From: Adiantum capillus-veneris | Lineage: Eukaryota; Streptophyta; Polypodiopsida; Polypodiales; Pteridaceae | Assembly: GCA_014529385.2 (NCBI GenBank) | Contig: CM043958.1 | Location: 85,851,525 to 85,915,524, forward strand | Length of the DNA: 64,000 nt | Direction of reading: 5' to 3' | Shown: positions 1-9,943 of the stretch, piece after piece | How positions within the stretch are numbered: the first letter of the stretch is position 1 | How the letters are laid out: every line of letters begins with the position of its first letter | Notes under the pieces: model-generated | Told to the model about the DNA's origin: nothing | Database searches by the model: none | What the model saw: the letters and a program-made list of their open reading frames with translations, nothing else | Translations under genes and position numbers: made by a program

Positions 1-298
1 ACTGACCTAACCAGCCTCTAGAGCATTTGAAAATAAACCATTATGCACACATAGAAACTCAAGGAACACAATCTGAGAGGGTCAAATGAGTGGAAACACA
101 CAAAATACACAGTGAACCCACCAATCAATCACTTCTAATTCGGCCAAAGGGTGTAAACCACAAGGGGTAAATAACCAGACTGCGTGTTAAAAGCACTAAC
201 CAGGCTCCCTCATTCAAGAGCCCTCTTAAAGATAACAGAAAGCACGATAATTTGACGTGATTACTACAGCCCTCATAATTAGAAAGAAACGGACTAAC

Positions 299-444
299 CT
301 GATATTGCCTCAGCAGGTCCAAGATGCAATGCCTCTGCCGCCAATCGTTTTATAAAAGCTGCAACTCTTTGCATGTCATGCTGTCTACTCTCCCAAAGCA
401 TAACTTGTAATGCTTCAGCAAGCACGAGACCATCATGCTCATCC
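299..444 (-). CDS. NOC3: NOC3 exon (most 3' visible exon)
   Basis: This exon encodes the part of NOC3 that reads D-E-H-D-G-L-V-L-A-E-A-L and later A-A-F-I-K-R-L-A, a conserved segment of the CBF/NOC3 C-terminal half. NOC3 works with NOC2 in the nucleolus and nucleoplasm to mature and export the 60S pre-ribosome. The acceptor is AATAG/GGATG and the donor is ATATCAG/GTTAGT. The upstream exon ends with two bases, AG, that join the first G here to make Arg, so the frame is kept. The exon leaves one base over, so coding continues beyond the left edge of the window. No further exon is recognisable in bases 1-298. Confidence 0.9.
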
Positions 445-543
445 CTATTCGATCCACCAAAGACAAAGCTCAATGTCATACTACCAGAAAGAGCTATACT
501 GCAACAGATTTCATAACTATGCATAACCTGTGTAACTGTCTAC

Positions 544-888
544 CTGGAACCTTTGTGACAAAGCAACAGGTTGTACAAAGCAACATAAAAATCCCGAAGA
601 TCAATATTAAGAGCATCCAGATTGCTTCGTACGATTTTAAATGCGACGACACAACAGTGAAGTCTATCTGTGAAACTGATGGGATCTGCATCTTGAACTT
701 CACTTCCGGCGGACGAAGGCCCAATCCCTCCAGCCAGTCTCTTCAAAAGTGCAAGTAAGTCTGCCATAAATTCTACACTAACAAGATGGGAGAACTTGGC
801 CAAACCATCAAGGCAGGAACCGAGCAGAGGCCGCGGCCCATACTCTGCCAATGTTGCTTTTACTGATCCTGAGTTGCTGCCAGAGAAA
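544..888 (-). CDS. NOC3: NOC3 exon (CBF-domain region)
   Basis: This exon encodes about 115 residues. They include G-P-R-P-L-L-G-S-C-L-D-G-L-A-K-F and later D-R-L-H-C-C-V-V-A-F, R-S-N-L-D-A-L-N and D-F-Y-V-A-L-Y-N-L-L, the most conserved block of plant and animal NOC3. The 5' boundary is placed at GTTGCAG/TTTC because only that acceptor keeps frame with the donor at 1030. A second acceptor 20 bp further in (CTCAG/GATC) would need another donor. The 3' boundary CCAG/GTAGAC joins the 444 acceptor to make Gly-Ser-Arg-Asp. The antisense reading frame here is a shadow. Confidence 0.93.
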
Positions 889-1029
889 CTGCAACGACAT
901 ATTCATATCAGGTGTCAGTGTGAATACTAACTCCAGCCACAAATAGATGGCGTCAGATGTAGACAATGCAGGCAAAAGCATGCCATAGACTTTGCAAAGA
1001 AACTCAAGGTCAGTAACAAGCAAACCCAC

Positions 1030-1163
1030 CAATCAGCAGGATTCAAACTTGCTTTCAATATCCGGAAATAAGTTTCAAAAACGGCTGTCAGGATCTGTGT
1101 CTGCAGCCTTCGAAGCTCATTAGCTTCCGGCATAGTACACGACTCTCGAAAATCAGTGGCAAC
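1030..1163 (-). CDS. NOC3: NOC3 exon
   Basis: The exon begins V-A-T-D-F-R and contains R-R-L-Q-T-Q-I-L-T-A-V-F-E-T-Y-F-R-I-L-K, the signature linker of NOC3 proteins before the CBF domain. The acceptor TCTGAAG/GTTGCC joins in phase 0 to the Glu-Glu end of the exon at 1937. The donor GATTG/GTGGGT leaves two bases that pair in frame with the acceptor at 888. An alternative donor 15 bp upstream (GCAA/GTTTGA) would pair with the other acceptor of the next exon, so this junction is the least certain of the downstream half. Confidence 0.88.
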
Positions 1164-1936
1164 CTTCAGAAAAACAAAATGTACAAGGACTTCAATAACC
1201 TTTACACTAATCAAAAATCAAAAAACAATGCAGCTAGCTAAATGCTACTGTTCTGAGTGGCATCCTCATTAGCAATCATTTGTCTTGAAATAAAAAATGG
1301 TTTTGGTGGTATTGTAAATTTGTGGAATCCTTACAAATTGATCTCTTATGCTATGGGATACTGTGCATAGATCAACTTCTTCATTTTGGTATGTCCGATT
1401 GGGATAAGAGTCTTCAATGCTTGCCCTCTCCAAACTTCATCCTAACACTGCCGACTGTTGCATTGCATCATGAACAAGGCAGTAACACCTCGACCTGGAA
1501 TTGTCGGCAAAGATACTAGGGATTGGGATTGGAGAACATGCAATGGAGTTTCTTCTTTAAAGAAATCCCAGCTTTATTGTTAGGAGAACTTAATAAAGGG
1601 TTAACCATAATGTACCAATCAGTCTATTAAAACATAAAGAGTTCTTTTATGGCGCATTGTTTCGGGTGCCCTCCCCACACCAGTATTAAAGTTCTCTGCC
1701 AGAACAAGAAACGGTTCATTTGCATGGTTCAGTATGGAACATGGAGTCTTATTGAATGCCAGCTGTCTTCATGTCGATTCAGATGTATATTAAGAAGTTC
1801 AAAGACTATGTGACGTTGTCTGTTGTAACATGTCACATTATGAAAAAGTATAAAGCAACAACCTTCCCACAAAGGGGGGGAAAAAAATGCCGGAAACTAG
1901 TCCACTAGTACTCTTTGGTTGTAGCCTCTGCCCTAC

Positions 1937-2098
1937 CTCTTCTCTCAACTTGGCTGCGAGTTGACGCTTCTTAGCTTTTTTGTCTTTTTCATCATGCTTG
2001 GGATTCAGCTTCTCAGTCTTTCCATCATGTCCTTTCTTTTTTTCCTGCTCCGGAGCAGGCCTGTTAAGATCCTCATCGAACGATAATGACAAAAGCAC
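1937..2098 (-). CDS. NOC3: NOC3 exon (lysine-rich linker)
   Basis: The exon is exactly 54 codons. It opens with V-L-L-S-L-S-F-D-E-D-L and runs into a Lys/Asp/Glu-rich stretch ending K-L-R-E-E. NOC3 proteins carry a basic, poorly conserved linker at this point, which fits nucleolar localisation. The acceptor TTTTTTGTAG/GTG and donor GAGAAGAG/GTAGGG are both good. Intron 1164-1936 (773 bp) separates it from the next exon. I see nothing coding in that intron beyond AT-rich sequence. Confidence 0.9.
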
Positions 2099-2169
2099 CT
2101 ACAAAAAAGTTAGTGTTAAAATATAGAAATGTCAAACAGACATCATTCCAACAATAAAACGTCCACTAC

Positions 2170-2308
2170 CTGAATTACGTCCGGCCGTACAATACATTTT
2201 TCAGATTTCACAAGATCTGCAATCATCTCAACTGCTTCTACTGTAGCAGAGCCCCCATGCTTTCCCTCATTTAGAAACAAAGATCTAACCGCATGACAGC
2301 TCATCTTT
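2170..2308 (-). CDS. NOC3: NOC3 exon
   Basis: This exon encodes S-C-H-A-V-R-S-L-F-L-N-E-G-K-H-G-G, then M-I-A-D-L-V-K and a segment ending R-P-D-V-I-Q. The LF-NEGKHGG motif is diagnostic of NOC3. The first base completes the Arg codon begun at 2389, and the exon ends in phase 0 at CAG/GTAGTG. It is separated from its neighbours by introns of only 71 and 80 bp, in sharp contrast to the 33 kb intron just upstream. Confidence 0.92.
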
Positions 2309-2388
2309 CTGTAAGGACCACCTCCAATATCATCAACACAAGCAAACAATGTGTCATCAACTTCTCTAACTAAATATGTGTTGCACAC

Positions 2389-2552
2389 CTGCAGTCTGAG
2401 TCTGCTGAGTTCATCGAGGGAATAGTTGCAGATAGCAAACTATCGCGAAAGTTGAAATGAGGAATAGCCTCCAAGAGCCCACTGACACAGCGAGTTGCTG
2501 CTTTCCGAAGTAGACCTGACTTCGTTGACTTGATGAGGAATTGAACATACCT
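2389..2552 (-). CDS. NOC3: NOC3 exon bordering the 33 kb intron
   Basis: The exon encodes R-Y-V-Q-F-L-I-K-S followed by T-R-C-V-S-G-L-L-E-A-I-P-H-F-N-F-R-D-S-L-L, matching the NOC3 'LLEAVPHFN-RD-LL' core. The acceptor is TATATGTGCAG/AGG. Its phase (0) matches the GTAAGT donor of the exon at 35684, more than 33 kb away. A longer minus-strand reading frame that runs past 2552 towards 2894 is not coding, because NOC3 similarity stops exactly at the acceptor. Confidence 0.92.
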
Positions 2553-2889
2553 CTGCACATATAGCATCAAAAAGACTTTTTCCATGAGAATTTTGTTTCC
2601 GACATATTTTGACATCTTTGAAAATGTGACGGAGAAAATTTTGAAGCTCAGTGTCAATATACACAAGATATATGGAGAAATGAACAAGAAAAGGGTTGAC
2701 AGAACGGTGTACATAAAAGTGTCCTTTGGGTATCCAGGAAAAAGAGAAGTGCTAAAAATGTACATGCTACAAAAGAAATAGACTGCTGCTGCTGCTGGAT
2801 GTGAAACTATATGCACCAAGGAGTTAGTTTGGTGAGGGATGGAGCTAGCTAGTGTTCTGCATACCATTGTTGTGGGGTGTAGTATGGCA

Positions 2890-3598
2890 GGCATACGTAG
2901 GTAAGAGTCCCCGCAATAGCAGTAGGGTCTGAGAAAGCCAGCTCTATCCCCTCTTCAGGTCTGCTGATGTCGCAGTCAAATCTCCCGAATGGCCCTATTA
3001 TGTACTCTATGGGCTTGGTATCTTGGTGCTCTCCAGCATCGACAGGCTCGAACTATCTTGGCCTGTTGTAGTGTGACCCCTCTCTAAACGCCTGTGGGTG
3101 GTACTGGAGCAGCTCTGCAAAAGAAGTCCGTGAGATGTGCTGTCCCCCTCCACTGGGGTGTGAAGGTGGAGACGTCTCCCTATGTCTCTCAATTCTGATA
3201 AGAAGCCAACCAGTTGTCTCTGGCCTCTCGACTACAAGACTCTGAAGCGTGCACTGTCCCGTGAAAAGGGCTGTATATAGGCCAGTATGCTCTCCTATTC
3301 TGGGCCTCTGCATACATAGTGCTCCTCACTCTCCACTCCACGTCTGCATATCTTGCAAGTCCTCCAAGGTCCCTGACTCTGTCAATTTGGGCTGCCTGCC
3401 CAACCTCAATCTCGAGTCTATGGATGGTGCCTTGAGCTGTCCAATCACCACTTTAGCACTCGGTGGCATTTATGTGTCCATATATCGTGGCCGTTGGAAG
3501 CCATCCTCTAGAATAGTCATAAAGTGCATTCCGTGATGCAACATCTTCGGTGTGGAATAGACTGTTGGGTATAATCCATGTCTCTCGGATGTATGACT
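2890..3598 (-). pseudogene. LINE-2 relic, 3' part
   Basis: The minus-strand translation contains E-D-G-F-Q-R-P-R-Y-M-D-T, which matches the C-terminal segment of LINE-3 in this window (E-D-G-F-V-T-R-P-P-Y-M-D-T at about 38127-38165). It is followed by degraded sequence with H-R-L-E-I-E and H-Y-V-C-R resembling the zinc-binding tail. Frames are broken many times. The upstream half of the same relic is at 33152-34660. The two halves are separated by A1, whose duplicated GCCGA marks the split. Confidence 0.7.
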
Positions 3599-3603
3599 GC
3601 CGA

Positions 3604-4646
3604 TGTCACATGCACATCTAACCCTGTGTGCATGTGGACAAGCTACTTCAAGTTCAGGGTTCAGGTCAGCTTTTGTAAGCTTGTGCGCAGGCCGTGCATG
3701 TCCAAGCACTTAGAGAACTTGCATATCCTTTGGTTGCACACAACATGATCATCAGAGAACTTGCATATCCTTTGTTGCACACAGCATGATCATCAGCATT
3801 ACAATCAGTAGCCATCATGAGCATTTTACGGGGCACAGAACCCATTTTCCCTATTTTAGCCATTTTTCACTTATTATTAATAAGTGACTTTGTTGGAAAA
3901 CTGGGTAGGGCAAATTTGCTAAGTTAATATAAAAGAAACCTGGCAATCACTCAGTAGAGCAGAAGAAACCAAGAGAGCACAGGCAGAATCTGCAGCAGGA
4001 CCTCTAGGGTTTCTCTTCAGCAAGAACCTCAGCGTTTTCATCAAGAACCTTCAGCATTCAGCCTAGCGCCAGGGATTTCAGCGTTGTAGAGCCTTCTGTC
4101 CATTCCAGCGTTCTGTACCAGCCAGCGTTTTGTACCTGCCTGCATCAGCATTATACAGCAGCCATACCCAGCATTTTTCAGCAGATTAAATCAGCGTTTT
4201 CGACAGGAAGCATTAGCATTTTCAGCCCAAAAAGAGCAGCGCTTTCAGCCCTGGAGTTAGCATTTTCAGCCAACCGTCGTCCTCATCGTTGCCGTCCTCG
4301 TCGTCGCCGTCGTCCCCGACTTAGATCAGCATTCCATCATAGCATCATGAACTTGCATCAACACCTTTGTACCAGATTTGTGCAATCAATAGCATAGACC
4401 TCTCTCGCCATAGAGAGTGGGGCCCTTGGAGGAGGGTTTGACAACATTCTGGTGTCGTATTCTTCTCTCTCTTTCTATCAGTCTCAGCACCTTCATTCAC
4501 AGTATTTACCTACTTTGTTTGTGATCATTTGCACTCTCTCACTAAAGGTACAGAGGGCTCTCCCTTCCATAAGTAAAAGGAACCCTTGAGCACAGTTCGG
4601 AGCACTCATCTTGAGCAAAGTTCAACATTCACTTCAGCACCTTACA
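3604..4646 (+). repeat. A1 5' LTR
   Basis: The LTR starts TGTCACATGCACATC and ends CAGCACCTTACA. It is homologous to the LTRs of A2 (19057-20284) and A3 (55196-56394). From about 3960 to 4330 it carries many copies of a CAGCRTTTTCAGCC-like motif and then a CGTCGTC triplet run. Near the 3' end it carries a stretch rich in TCTCTCT. Confidence 0.9.
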
Positions 4647-4667
4647 TTGGTATGAGAGCGTTGGCAG
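4647..4667 (+). promoter_or_regulatory. A1 primer-binding site
   Basis: TTGGTATGAGAGCGTTGGCA directly follows the LTR end. It resembles the initiator-tRNA-Met site TGGTATCAGAGC with one change (C to G). The A2 copy at 19043-19056 (minus strand) has the canonical form. Confidence 0.7.
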
Positions 4668-4990
4668 TGTTCTGTATCACTCAAGGAAAGAACCACAAGA
4701 ATTTTTATTTTATTTTTTGGCTTGTTGCGGTCGCATGTAACCCATGTTCACTTGGGCGTGTCGATTCCTAATAGTGTTTTTGAAGAGTGACAGGAAACCC
4801 AAGAAAGAAGGGCTTGTCTGGCCTCCCTTGTTCCTCTTTTCACTCATTGAGAGCGGACCGTGCACTTAGTGGCCGGCCAATCGACGTGAGGTGGGAAAAA
4901 GCAACCTTGGTGTGAGCGCAAGGCCGCCAAGAGGTGCGCTCGCAGGAAAGAGTAAAGCTCGGGTAAGAGAAGATCCTTCTCTAACACAGA
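4668..4990 (+). other. A1 leader
   Basis: This is the untranslated leader between the primer site and gag. It is also present in A2 (about 18720-19040, minus) and has been deleted from A3. It contains no supported coding sequence. Confidence 0.6.
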
Positions 4991-5662
4991 TTGCAAGCTG
5001 AAGAAAGAATTCAAGAACCTCAAGAACTCAAGGACTCAAGAACCTCAAGACCCGAAGTTCCTCATGAATTTAAGAACCCAAGATCTCAATGTATGGTCAT
5101 CACCCGAAGCGGAATGGATACTTTGCGTGAAGGTGATGAGCATGGAGGTGGAGAAGAAGAATTTTCCTCACCAGGAGGTTTTTCCGACCCTCCCCCCTCC
5201 CCATCTACGCCAAGGGTTGCACCAAATCCTATGGAGGCTTTGGTCAAGTCGATGATGGACATGATGTTACAACAAGAGGCGCAACGCGCTACCTTGGAGC
5301 ATAAGCGCGAAGAACGAGAGTTAGCCTTGGAGCGTGAGCATGAGCAAGCGCGCTTGGCGGCCGAAGAAAGACGGTTTGCCTTGGAGCATGAGCGTGAGCG
5401 CGAGCAAGCGCGCTTAGCGGACGAAGAAAGACGAGCGGCCTTGGAGTTAGAGCGTGAGGCGTAGAGAGACCAACGCATGCAAGAGTTGGTCCTACAAGTA
5501 CTTACCTCGAAGCCCGAGCCAATCAAAGATGTTGGTAGTTCATCAAGTAGCTCAAGCAGAGATTCGGACTCCAACAACTTCGTCACAGAAAAGTTGACGT
5601 TCAGTAAGTATGATGGTAAGATGGATGCTACTATTATTTCATTCTTAGTTGCATCAATTTAA
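4991..5662 (+). pseudogene. A1 gag, N-terminal part
   Basis: The frame gives M-V-I-T-R-S-G-M-D-T near 5091, then a proline-rich segment and a long Glu/Arg/Ala coiled coil (E-R-E-H-E-Q-A-R-L-A repeats). An in-frame TAG at 5462-5464 interrupts it. It resumes with Q-E-L-V, a serine run and K-L-T-F-S-K-Y-D-G-K-M-D-A-T. The same order occurs in A3 at 52138-52660. The gene is cut by the Penelope-like insertion just after the codons for this last motif and continues at 7975. Confidence 0.8.
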
Positions 5663-6256
5663 TATACCTTCATAAGTTCAGAATAGTCTGAACTCACGAA
5701 TTATAAGAGGGAATAAAGCAGTCATAAAACTATAAAAGCAAGGGACACAAGAAAAGAAAAGAAAAACAAAAACAAACAAACAAACAAACTAAATCACTTT
5801 GTTTGCTACGAAACAAAACTTAATCCTAGAAATCAAACTTCACACAACAACTTCTAACGAAACACATTCTTGAGTCCTCATGTAAGCTAAATACGAAATC
5901 GAAAAATGAATACTACTACAAACCTACGAAGAGCAAAGAACCAAACTTGACAATATGTGATCTCAACTTCGCTGCTTGTCCAAACAGGAAGAATAAGATT
6001 ATCACCTTTATCATGCATAGCTTGGACAACAGCTATGACATCCCTACTCACGTCGTCAGTGCCCAAGAGTAGGTGCAGGTTTATATAGAGGTCATTCATG
6101 CTTTGAACGTACTCTACAAAACCAACGAGCTGAGTTTCTATCACCCTCCGGAGGTGATGGGCATACTCAGCCATGATAAAGGCTAGCATTTGTCAAGCTA
6201 TATTCAAAATACTAGAAGCGCTAAAGATCAAAACAACAACATAAGGTGTTATTAAG
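5663..6256 (-). other. Penelope-like element 3' region
   Basis: This is the segment downstream of the RT. A 100-codon open frame (5887-6189) has no recognisable domain. The terminal 155 bp are AT-rich with AAAC repeats and match 35849-36006 almost base for base, so they form the conserved 3' terminus. Confidence 0.55.
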
Positions 6257-7974
6257 TCAAACAATAAGTGGGCTTTTTAGCTCCCCACTTCTATTGAATT
6301 TACTACTGATTATCTTGAACATTCCAAAGGAAGAAACATTAAAAATAAACTTACTACGATGCAAAAATGAACGAACGTTTTTCATGATTCTTTTGAATGA
6401 GTATCCTTTTTCAAGTAGTAAAGAAATAAGATGGCAAGATTGAGCAACAAAAGTAGATTTATTAGAACAAAGACAAGAAAATCTCAATAATTGAGAGCAA
6501 ATGACACCGTACTTAGCTAAAAGAGAAATGTTCAAAGAAATGTGAGGCATACGGATGATTTTTAGATTGGCATATTCTAGTTCAAGGCGCTTATCATAGA
6601 TATCTACTTCTAATCCCAAGGGAGTCTGAAAAATCTTAAGGTCTAAAAAGGCACAACAATCACTATTTGTGGTACAGTTAAGTTCACAAAACTGCTTGGG
6701 ATAAATTCCTCCGCCTAAAGAACTCGAATTCAAGTACATAAAATCTTGAAAAGAAGGAACGTCGGAGACAAAAAGATCATCTACAAAGCGTCTTACATTA
6801 CATAACTTGTGCAAAAATATTGGGCAAGTGTTAGCAAGGACAAGACGCTCCATAAAATCAAACTCATAAGTAAAAAGATAGAATTAACAAGAAAAACAGC
6901 ACAATAATTGTTTGTTTGAAAAGAGAGTCGCCGATGGTTATATATAAATTGTCCGAAAGAAAATCTAACCAAGATATGATGTCAATGTCATCTACAATCC
7001 TGGTGAATCTCTTTCTTCCTTTGTCTACATCTACATTCTTATTTTTCAACCATAAGAAGTCAAAGTTCAAGGCTGAATTTTCTACTAGCAATGCCTTGTA
7101 CCTATCCTTCTCAAGCTTGTATGCAAGAACTTTTGAAATAAGAGACTTGACTTTAAATTTAAGGTCCTCCAAATTTAGCTTCGTGTATAGCGTTGTAAAG
7201 TCAAAAGTGTGGAGACATAAAGGAGAAGATTTCTCCTTGAGGCTTCTTGAAGAGTTCAAAAACTTTAAAACAGGAATCACACCTACTGAATCATTTAAAA
7301 TCCAACTTGAATCGGTGGGTACGTCTGCTTCCTTTAGCATATTTTTCCACAATTCATTTACGCTAGGTAAAATGGCTTTGAAACAATAACTAAGCCATTT
7401 GGAAACCTCGGTCAAAGAGGTGTTACAAGAAGCAGCTATAAATCTAGGCTTTATAGGGTTCTTGTGGAACTTCCAAACGGTATATAAAAAAGGTAATTTA
7501 GGCTGGCACTTAAAACCAAAAGACTTACAAAAGTCTTGATGTTTCAAGATAACCTCTTGCATTGAAAGATCACAATCATTGTAAGTCTGAGAGTTTACTT
7601 TACCTAACAAGCATTCTAAATAGAACTTTTTACACGTAACAACAAAGTTATTAGAGCACTTATCTACATAAGAAATTACAAAACCGCGATGAAATTTCCT
7701 AAGAGCATCCCGATCAAAAGAAGATAAGCTATTCCTTCCTGAAGAAACTTTTCGAGAGCAAGATGCTAATTTCAAAGAAGCTTTCTTGAGGATTACAGAC
7801 TTCCAATGGGTAAAAATACCTTGAACTCCTAAAGACTCCTCAAACTTTACTACGAAACTAGAAATTCCTTTTTCTATGGCTTTGAGAAGACAAGAGTCGT
7901 TTGAGGAAGGGAGCCTATATTTAGTACCTCTTGAGAAAAGGTCTTTCAAGGAATCCGAAGGAAGGATAGAACAA
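6257..7974 (-). pseudogene. Penelope-like reverse transcriptase
   Basis: Motifs in order are L-F-S-R-G-T-K-Y-R-L-P (N-terminal Penelope box), K-F-H-K-N-P-I-K-P-R-F-I (palm), T-F-D-F-T-T-L-Y-T-K-L (RT motif A), R-R-F-V-D-D-L-F (motif C, catalytic DD), C-A-F-L-D-L-K-I (motif D region) and Y-D-K-R with P-H-I-S-L-N-I (thumb). About 20 bases coding the GIPMGT part of the motif-B region are deleted near 6890, which also shifts the frame, so the enzyme is dead. The reading frame running on to 8231 is antisense A1 gag. The combination fits Penelope-like RTs and not LINE or LTR RTs. The clade is undecided. Confidence 0.8.
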
Positions 7975-9300
7975 TCGGCAGCCATGTACCTTACCGGTGA
8001 TGCCATTAATAGGTAGCACGCCTGGCAAGAGACACAGTTGACTGTGTATCTAGAGGAAGCCAGAGAAGGCGCATCCCTTTGCTTCAATTGGGCGGACTTC
8101 CAAGACAAGCTCAAGGCGTGGTTTATGCCACCATAGTACTTAGCACGATTGAAAGGCGATTGGCGCAGTCTCAAGCAAAATGGTATGCCAATTATGTCTT
8201 TCTCTAATCGCGTTTTGCAGCTCAGCTCCAATTACGCAAATCGGATGATGAGCGCAAGGAGGCATTCCTTTATGGATTGAATGAGTAAATCAAGTATGAT
8301 ATCGAGGTACTCGATCCAATCGATCTCAACAAGGCGGTAGCGATTGCTCTCGCACAGGAGATGAACCACAATAAGGGAAAGCCTAAGGAGAACAAGTCAA
8401 GTCGTCTCAAAGTACCTCTCAGACTCCTCAGAACCCTCAGAACGGTATGAATGGTAAGAACGGTAACTCTTCTAGCCAAACTTCCAATAATCTCTCGAAA
8501 AAGAACACTCAAATTGAATCTAAGGGTGAAGCTAACACACTTGCTAAACCTAAGGTCACCCCAGATAAAAAAGCTACACAAGGAATCATAGGAGGATACA
8601 TCACGGCAGAAGAACAAGTCATTTATTCTAAGAAAGGTCATTGTTATCACTATCACGTCAAGGGTCATATTAAGAAAACATGTCCTAAGATTGAATCTAT
8701 TGAATCTAAAGAACCCACAGAACCCACATCCTCAGTTAATACCATCAAAAAGAACACTCGTGTCTCAAGTTTCTCATGATCCTATCATTGATGAGTCTCT
8801 CATGAAGTGTTATGGTCGTGTGAATGGTCAACACATGGTGGTCTTGTTTGATTCTGGTAGTATGCATGATGTGATTGGTGACTCTCTTATCGGAAGAGCC
8901 CACTTGGAGGTTCACAAGACATCTCCTTTCGAGGTGTCGGGCTTCGCTCCCTATATGGACTCTCTCATCACAGGAGAGTGCCTTGATGTGTTATTCACGG
9001 TTGAACAAGTGTCCTTCGGTAGAAAATTAGTAGTGTCTCCTCTTTCAGGATGTGATATGCTTCTTGGCATTCAATGGTTTTGTGAGCATAACCCTCTCAT
9101 TGATTGGGCGGACAATACTTTCACTTTCAATGCCAAAAGTGACTCTCTCATTGTCATTCATAGGGAGAAGGTTGTTCATTCTTCATCTCTCATTTCTAAT
9201 GTGCAGGCGAAGCATGAAAAGAAAAAGGAGAAGGAGACTCTCTCAGTATTTTCTTCTCCACAACACGACACATATGATTTGCATGATACAGATGTGATTA
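7975..9300 (+). pseudogene. A1 gag core, zinc knuckle and protease
   Basis: This continues A1 gag after the Penelope insertion. It contains the capsid-like segment N-W-A-D-F-Q-D-K-L-K-A, broken by stops, then L-N-K-A-V-A-I-A-L-A-Q-E-M. The knuckle is changed to C-Y-H-Y-H-V-K-G-H-I-K-K-T-C, with the second Cys replaced by His. The protease region has L-F-D-S-G-S-M-H-D-V-I (catalytic D-S-G) and later S-G-C-D-M-L-L-G-I-Q-W-F. An open frame covers 8691-9305, and a frameshift near 8760 separates knuckle and protease. A2 interrupts it at 9300/9301, and the sequence resumes at 20290. Confidence 0.8.
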
Positions 9301-9943
9301 TGTAAGGAGCAGCGGAATGAATGTTTGAACTTTGCTCAAGATGAGTGCTCCGAACTATACTCAAGGTTCCTTTTTGTTCTTATGGAAGGGAGAGCCCCGT
9401 TCTTAATGAGAGAGTGCAATGATCACAAACAAGTGAATGGACACTGTGAATGGAAATGTATGAGACTGAGAGATAGAGAGAGAAGAGAATACAACACCAG
9501 AGACGTAAAACCCTCCTCCGAATACGTTGCGCTTGGGGCTCGCTGCTGCTGCACGCTCCCCCCCCCCTTGCGCCATCGCTCCCTCTCACCCCCCTTCTCC
9601 TCCTAACCCTCGCGTTGCCCTCAGCCACCCCCGCGCTGCCCCCCCCCCCCTCTCGCCCTCGCGCCACCCTGCCCAGCCCGCAACCTGCCCATCTCGCCAC
9701 CTCTTGCCCCCTGCTGCCCGCCGCCCTCCCCCCCTAGCCCTCCCGCTGTACCCGTGCTCGCCTCCTCCTTCCTTTTCCTTCCCTTCACACCCCCCCCCCC
9801 CCCCCCCCTTTTTTTTCCGCCTTATCTCCGAAGGGTTTTCTGCGCCCGGCTCTGCAACACCTTTACTTCGGAACAGGTGTTCGGCATTCTCGGTTGCAGA
9901 TTGTTCTTCTCCGTCCGCTTCTTCGACTCAGCAGTAGACACAG

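Larger units (their letters stand above)
5663..7974 (-). mobile_element. Penelope-like element, 5'-truncated
   Basis: This minus-strand insertion splits A1 gag. The left boundary (element 3' end) is fixed by a second short copy at 35849-36122, which starts with the same TATACCTTCATAAG. The right boundary is where A1 gag similarity to A3 resumes (CGGCAGCC). Compared with A3, about 46 bp of target are missing and no target duplication is seen. The 3' end carries a 6-bp stem hairpin (GTTCAG/CTGAAC at 5676-5693). No GIY-YIG endonuclease is visible after the RT. One could have been lost with the missing 5' part, because some plant and algal Penelope clades carry it N-terminally. Confidence 0.75.

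Noticed and set aside
435-758. Plus-strand open frame of 107 codons
   Set aside because: It is the antisense shadow of NOC3 exons and has no motif of its own.
2553-2894. Minus-strand open frame continuing upstream of the NOC3 exon at 2552
   Set aside because: Similarity to NOC3 stops exactly at a TGCAG acceptor, and the rest is intron read-through.
5086-5586. Minus-strand Ser/Arg-rich open frame of 166 codons
   Set aside because: It mirrors the charged coiled coil of A1 gag on the other strand.
5663-5900. Hammerhead ribozyme in the Penelope 3' end
   Set aside because: I searched by eye for the CUGANGA and GAAA core in the element sense and did not find a convincing arrangement.
7975-8231. 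Extension of the Penelope RT frame to 8231
   Set aside because: This part is the antisense of A1 gag (it aligns with A3 gag on the plus strand), so it lies outside the Penelope insertion.
9380-9937. Open frames rich in Pro, Arg and Gly around the LINE-1 5' UTR
   Set aside because: They result from the C-rich leader and carry no conserved motif.
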